From contig JAGQQQ010000243.1 in the NCBI GenBank assembly GCA_020426125.1, positions 1 to 16,453 of the forward strand: a DNA stretch of 16,453 nucleotides, read 5' to 3'. The translations under genes were made by a program, and so were the position numbers. This document shows, in pieces, positions 14,375-16,453 of this stretch. Position 1 is the stretch's first letter; each line of letters begins with the position of its first letter. Origin of the DNA: Planctomycetaceae bacterium. GTDB lineage: Bacteria; Planctomycetota; Planctomycetia; Planctomycetales; Planctomycetaceae. The notes under the pieces are model-generated. The model made no database searches and was not told where the DNA came from. It saw only the letters and a list, made by a program, of their open reading frames with translations.

Positions 14375-15781
14375 ATGAGATCCCTGTGGATGGGAGCAGC
14401 AGCGGCGATGCTGGCTCTCTCAACCTTTTCAACCGCCAACGCCGGCTGGTTCTGCGGGGCTGCCAATTACAACTGCTGCCCCGTGCAGTCGTGTGCTCCC
14501 ACATCCTGCTACACCAGCTGTAAAGTCGAACGCGAGACCTGCTATCGGACCGTCTATGAGTCGGTCTGTGAACCGGTCCAGGAAACTTGCCAGCGGACGA
14601 TCTACGACACCGTCTGGGAAGACGTCCAGCAGACCTGCTACCGAACGGTCGTCGACACCGCTTACCGCGATGAGCAGTATCAGGTGAGTCGTCCCGTCTA
14701 TGAAACGGGCTACCAGGAACAGCAGTACACGGTGCAGCGCCCCGTTTATGAAACGCAGTTCACCGAACGCCAGTACCAGGTGAATCGCCCGGTCTTTGAA
14801 ACGGTCAACCAACAGGTCTGCCGGACCGTCTACAAGCCGGTCACCGAAACGGTCAACCGCCCCGTCACCCGGACGGTGATGCGACAGGTTGTCGAAACGG
14901 TGAACCAGGAACGCTGTTACACGGTCATGCGTCCCGTCACCACCTATCGAACCGTTCAGCGTGTAACCGGACAATGGGTCGATCAGCCCTACACGGTCCC
15001 GGGTCCCATCGTCCCGCAGTGGGTCTGCGGCCCCTGCAATCGGCCGTTGCTCTGCTTCAATCGGGCACCCGGCCAAACGTGTACTCGCAAAGTCTGGTGT
15101 CCTCGCGTGGAGCAATGCCAGGTTCCCTGCACGACGATGGTTCCCCAGGTCGTTCGCCAGAACTGCCCGGTCCAGGTCTGCCGGATGGTGCCGGAAACCG
15201 TGACGGAGAACTGCCCGATTCAGGTGACTCGGATGGTTGCCGAACAGGTGACCGAGAACGTGCCCGTTCGGACCTGCAAATGGGTCTGCGAGACCAAAGT
15301 CGAACGCATTCCGCATCAGGTCTGCCGGATGGTCAGCGAAGTGAAGACGTGCAAGATCCCCGTTCAGACCTGCAAGATGGTCACCGAAACCTGCACCCGC
15401 AAGGTGCCCTATTGCGTGAGTCGGCAGGAACCCTACACCGTGTCGCATCGCGTCGCCAAAGTGGTTCCTCGCACTGAAGATTACACGGTCACCCGATACG
15501 TGACGCGAATGGTGCCCAAGCAGATTGCCTATGAAGTCTGCCGGATGGTCCCCCAGACCAACTGTTGCAATTTCGCCCCCTGCGGAAGCTGCGGAGCCTC
15601 CTACGGACTCGGCGGTTGCAATGGCTGTGCCGGCGGTTGCCCAAATGGGGACTGCGGAACAGGTCAAACCTTTCAGTCCGAAAGCCCCGCTCCCCAAGCG
15701 GATCCAGGACTGAATAATGAAGTCCTCCCAGAGCAAACCAGCCCGGAATCGATTCCCGTTCCGCGTGGAGATTCCATCTAA
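14375..15781 (+). CDS. Exported Cys-rich YTV-type repeat protein 2 (probable cell-wall protein)
   Basis: 468 residues from the ATG at 14375, with a strong GGAGG five bases upstream. The frame is open further left (to 14264), but without this support. The signal peptide MRSLWMGAAAAMLALSTFSTANA precedes GWFC. The head NYNCCPVQSC parallels FRCCPTDC of YTV protein 1. An N-terminal repeat block spans residues about 56-191 (units such as GYQEQQYTVQRPVYET). A spacer carries GQW, PGPIV and RKVWCPR. A C-terminal block spans about 263-390 (units such as NCPVQVCRMVPETVTE). A Gly/Cys-rich stretch and a Pro/Glu/Ser tail end the protein. By my count it has about 38 cysteines, fewer than its paralogue, and more Gln/Glu in the repeats. 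The same planctomycete cell-wall role is inferred. It has its own leader and terminator. Confidence 0.92.
   Translation: MRSLWMGAAAAMLALSTFSTANAGWFCGAANYNCCPVQSCAPTSCYTSCKVERETCYRTVYESVCEPVQETCQRTIYDTVWEDVQQTCYRTVVDTAYRDEQYQVSRPVYETGYQEQQYTVQRPVYETQFTERQYQVNRPVFETVNQQVCRTVYKPVTETVNRPVTRTVMRQVVETVNQERCYTVMRPVTTYRTVQRVTGQWVDQPYTVPGPIVPQWVCGPCNRPLLCFNRAPGQTCTRKVWCPRVEQCQVPCTTMVPQVVRQNCPVQVCRMVPETVTENCPIQVTRMVAEQVTENVPVRTCKWVCETKVERIPHQVCRMVSEVKTCKIPVQTCKMVTETCTRKVPYCVSRQEPYTVSHRVAKVVPRTEDYTVTRYVTRMVPKQIAYEVCRMVPQTNCCNFAPCGSCGASYGLGGCNGCAGGCPNGDCGTGQTFQSESPAPQADPGLNNEVLPEQTSPESIPVPRGDSI
14540..14947 (+). repeat. N-terminal 16-residue repeat block of YTV protein 2
   Basis: Two 48-base units (CYRTVYESVCEPVQET, CQRTIYDTVWEDVQQT) are followed by a 72-base stretch of 24 residues, i.e. 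three 8-residue halves. Five further 48-base units complete the block (GYQEQQYTVQRPVYET, QFTERQYQVNRPVFET, VNQQVCRTVYKPVTET and two more). The 24-residue stretch shows that the basic unit is eight residues. Confidence 0.82.
15161..15544 (+). repeat. C-terminal 16-residue repeat block of YTV protein 2
   Basis: Eight 48-base units in exact phase, e.g. NCPVQVCRMVPETVTE, NCPIQVTRMVAEQVTE, RIPHQVCRMVSEVKTC and KIPVQTCKMVTETCTR. The last three are weaker (KVPYCVSRQEPYTVSH, RVAKVVPRTEDYTVTR, YVTRMVPKQIAYEVCR). A further weak unit precedes the block from about 15113. Confidence 0.82.
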
Positions 15782-15819
15782 TCGCGAACGGTTTGTGATC
15801 CTCAAGACTTTTCCCGGAA

Positions 15820-15861
15820 GGCGGCCGCTGTCAAATCGAGAGCGGTCGCCTGATTTTTTTT
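15820..15861 (+). terminator. Intrinsic terminator of YTV protein 2
   Basis: GGCGGCCGCT (15820-15829) pairs with AGCGGTCGCC (15841-15850) over 10 bp, with one G-U pair in RNA and an 11-base loop. Eight T follow at 15854-15861. It lies 39 bases after the stop. Confidence 0.92.
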
Positions 15862-15889
15862 GCGGAAAACGTGGTTCCACACGGCGAGC

Positions 15890-16240
15890 AGGCAAGTTTA
15901 TCAGTGCTGAAATCTGACTGAATCCGTTCAGGTGGGTATCCGCCTGCAACAATTGTTGTGCTCCTTCCAAAATAATCTCGTCCGGCGTTCTCGGAGATTC
16001 GAAGCCGGATTGATCGTCCAACACTTCCGAAGCAACCACCATGGGCAATTCTTCGCCTTGGAAGAGGAAACCGCTTTCTTGCTCAGACAGCTCGAAAGAG
16101 GCTCGCCAAACATTGGCATACCCAAGGTGGTGAGATTTTCTCTCGAATTCCTTGAAGAGTCTTCCGGAAGGCGGTGGGACGATATCATGGAAAGCCAAGA
16201 GGCGGCTTCTTGGCTTCTTCGGCTTCTTCCAATCGTCCGT
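15890..16240 (-). pseudogene. Possible broken coding remnant, faintly DUF4388 (PATAN)-like
   Basis: Reading the minus strand downward from about 16240 gives, in one frame, GRKSKTDDWKKPKKPRSR, then pieces such as LFKEFERKSHHLGY, VWRASFELSEQESGFLFQGEE and TPDEIILEGAQQLLQADTHL. The order 'sGfLFqgee ... tpdEiiLEGaqqLl' recalls the end of DUF4388/PATAN domains (G-x-F-x-F ... E-x-L-L-L-E-G-x-R-R). A stop lies just upstream in frame and no start with a ribosome site is seen. The frame runs on through the YTV terminator, so an intact gene is unlikely. Chance is a real alternative. Confidence 0.2.
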
Positions 16241-16350
16241 TTTAGATTTACGGCCCTCGCGAGAGTTTGTAGACTACTTCATCATGGAATGGTCGATCTA
16301 ATCCTGATTTGGCTATCCGGTGGGGAATCTTCATCTGACGCCCGGAAGAC

Positions 16351-16452
16351 TCACCTTCTTGGGTTTTCAATGAGGTTTTCGGGTGTCAATTGAGTCTTCA
16401 ACTTTAACAGTTCGTTCTCCGTCGATTGGAAAAAACGAGGAACGTATACGTC
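16351..16452 (-). CDS. Possible C-terminal tail of a gene entering from the right edge
   Basis: One minus-strand frame from the edge reads DVYVPRFFQSTENELLKLKT and then QLTPENLIENPRR before a TGA at 16353-16351. The composition is protein-like. A second frame (stop at 16367) is also open, so this is only a candidate and the product is unknown. Confidence 0.2.
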   Translation of the reverse strand, partial: DVYVPRFFQSTENELLKLKTQLTPENLIENPRR

Positions 16453-16453
16453 C

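Larger units (their letters stand above)
15862..16453. other. Right-edge region, no confident gene
   Basis: About 590 bases without a gene I would defend. Both strands have medium open frames (plus 15932-16393 from a GTG without ribosome site; minus to 16198 from a TTG). The minus frame has the more protein-like composition but does not stop before the terminator at 15820 and has no good start, so it may be a decayed remnant (listed separately). The last 102 bases may be the tail of a minus-strand gene entering from the right. Confidence 0.5.

Noticed and set aside
14429..16198. 589-codon minus-strand frame
   Set aside because: It is mostly the aligned antisense of YTV protein 2 and runs through its terminator. 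Only its first part, beyond 15862, is considered separately as a possible remnant.
15932..16393. 153-codon plus-strand frame from a GTG
   Set aside because: There is no ribosome site and no recognisable family. The aligned opposite strand looks more protein-like.

Overview
This window most likely comes from a planctomycete chromosome. The strongest pointer is a pair of exported, cysteine-rich proteins (6838-8211 and 14375-15781) built from the Y-R-x-V / Y-T-V type repeats that I associate with planctomycete cell-wall proteins. Supporting pointers are the high share of exported proteins of unknown function, a very large DUF4175-like coiled-coil membrane protein with a Gln/Gly/Pro-rich disordered tail, and a palindromic CCAAGCT/AGCTTGG repeat. 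The DNA is moderately GC-rich and coding density is low, with several gaps of 350-760 bases. I see no rRNA, tRNA, CRISPR array, insertion sequence or prophage gene.

Layout, left to right. (1) <1-1567, minus: an exported protein with two cyanophycinase (peptidase S51) domains in tandem. Its 3' end lies outside the window. (2) 1568-1915: a gap with two inverted repeats. (3) 1916-3097, minus: a membrane-anchored conserved protein of unknown function. (4) 3292-5151, plus: a large exported protein of unknown function, divergent from the previous gene. (5) 5152-5542: a convergent gap with a hairpin and a perfect 26-bp palindrome. (6) 5543-6364, minus: a sugar phosphate isomerase/epimerase-type TIM barrel enzyme. 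(7) 6838-8211, plus: YTV-type protein 1, followed by a clear intrinsic terminator. (8) 8778-9356, plus: a DUF2383 four-helix-bundle protein. (9) 9521-13612, minus: the DUF4175-like protein of about 1363 residues. (10) 14375-15781, plus: YTV-type protein 2, again with a strong terminator. (11) 15862-16453: no confident gene, but the minus strand carries a possible broken remnant and perhaps the tail of a gene entering from the right.

No obvious multigene operon is present. Most genes are divergent or convergent monocistrons. The common theme is the cell envelope: five of the seven complete or nearly complete genes have a signal peptide or membrane segment. The two YTV proteins share one architecture (signal peptide, short Cys-rich head, repeat block, spacer with P-G-P-I-V and V-W-C-P motifs, second repeat block) with a strict 16-residue period. 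They are the most distinctive content here. The epimerase and the DUF2383 protein are the only predicted cytoplasmic products.
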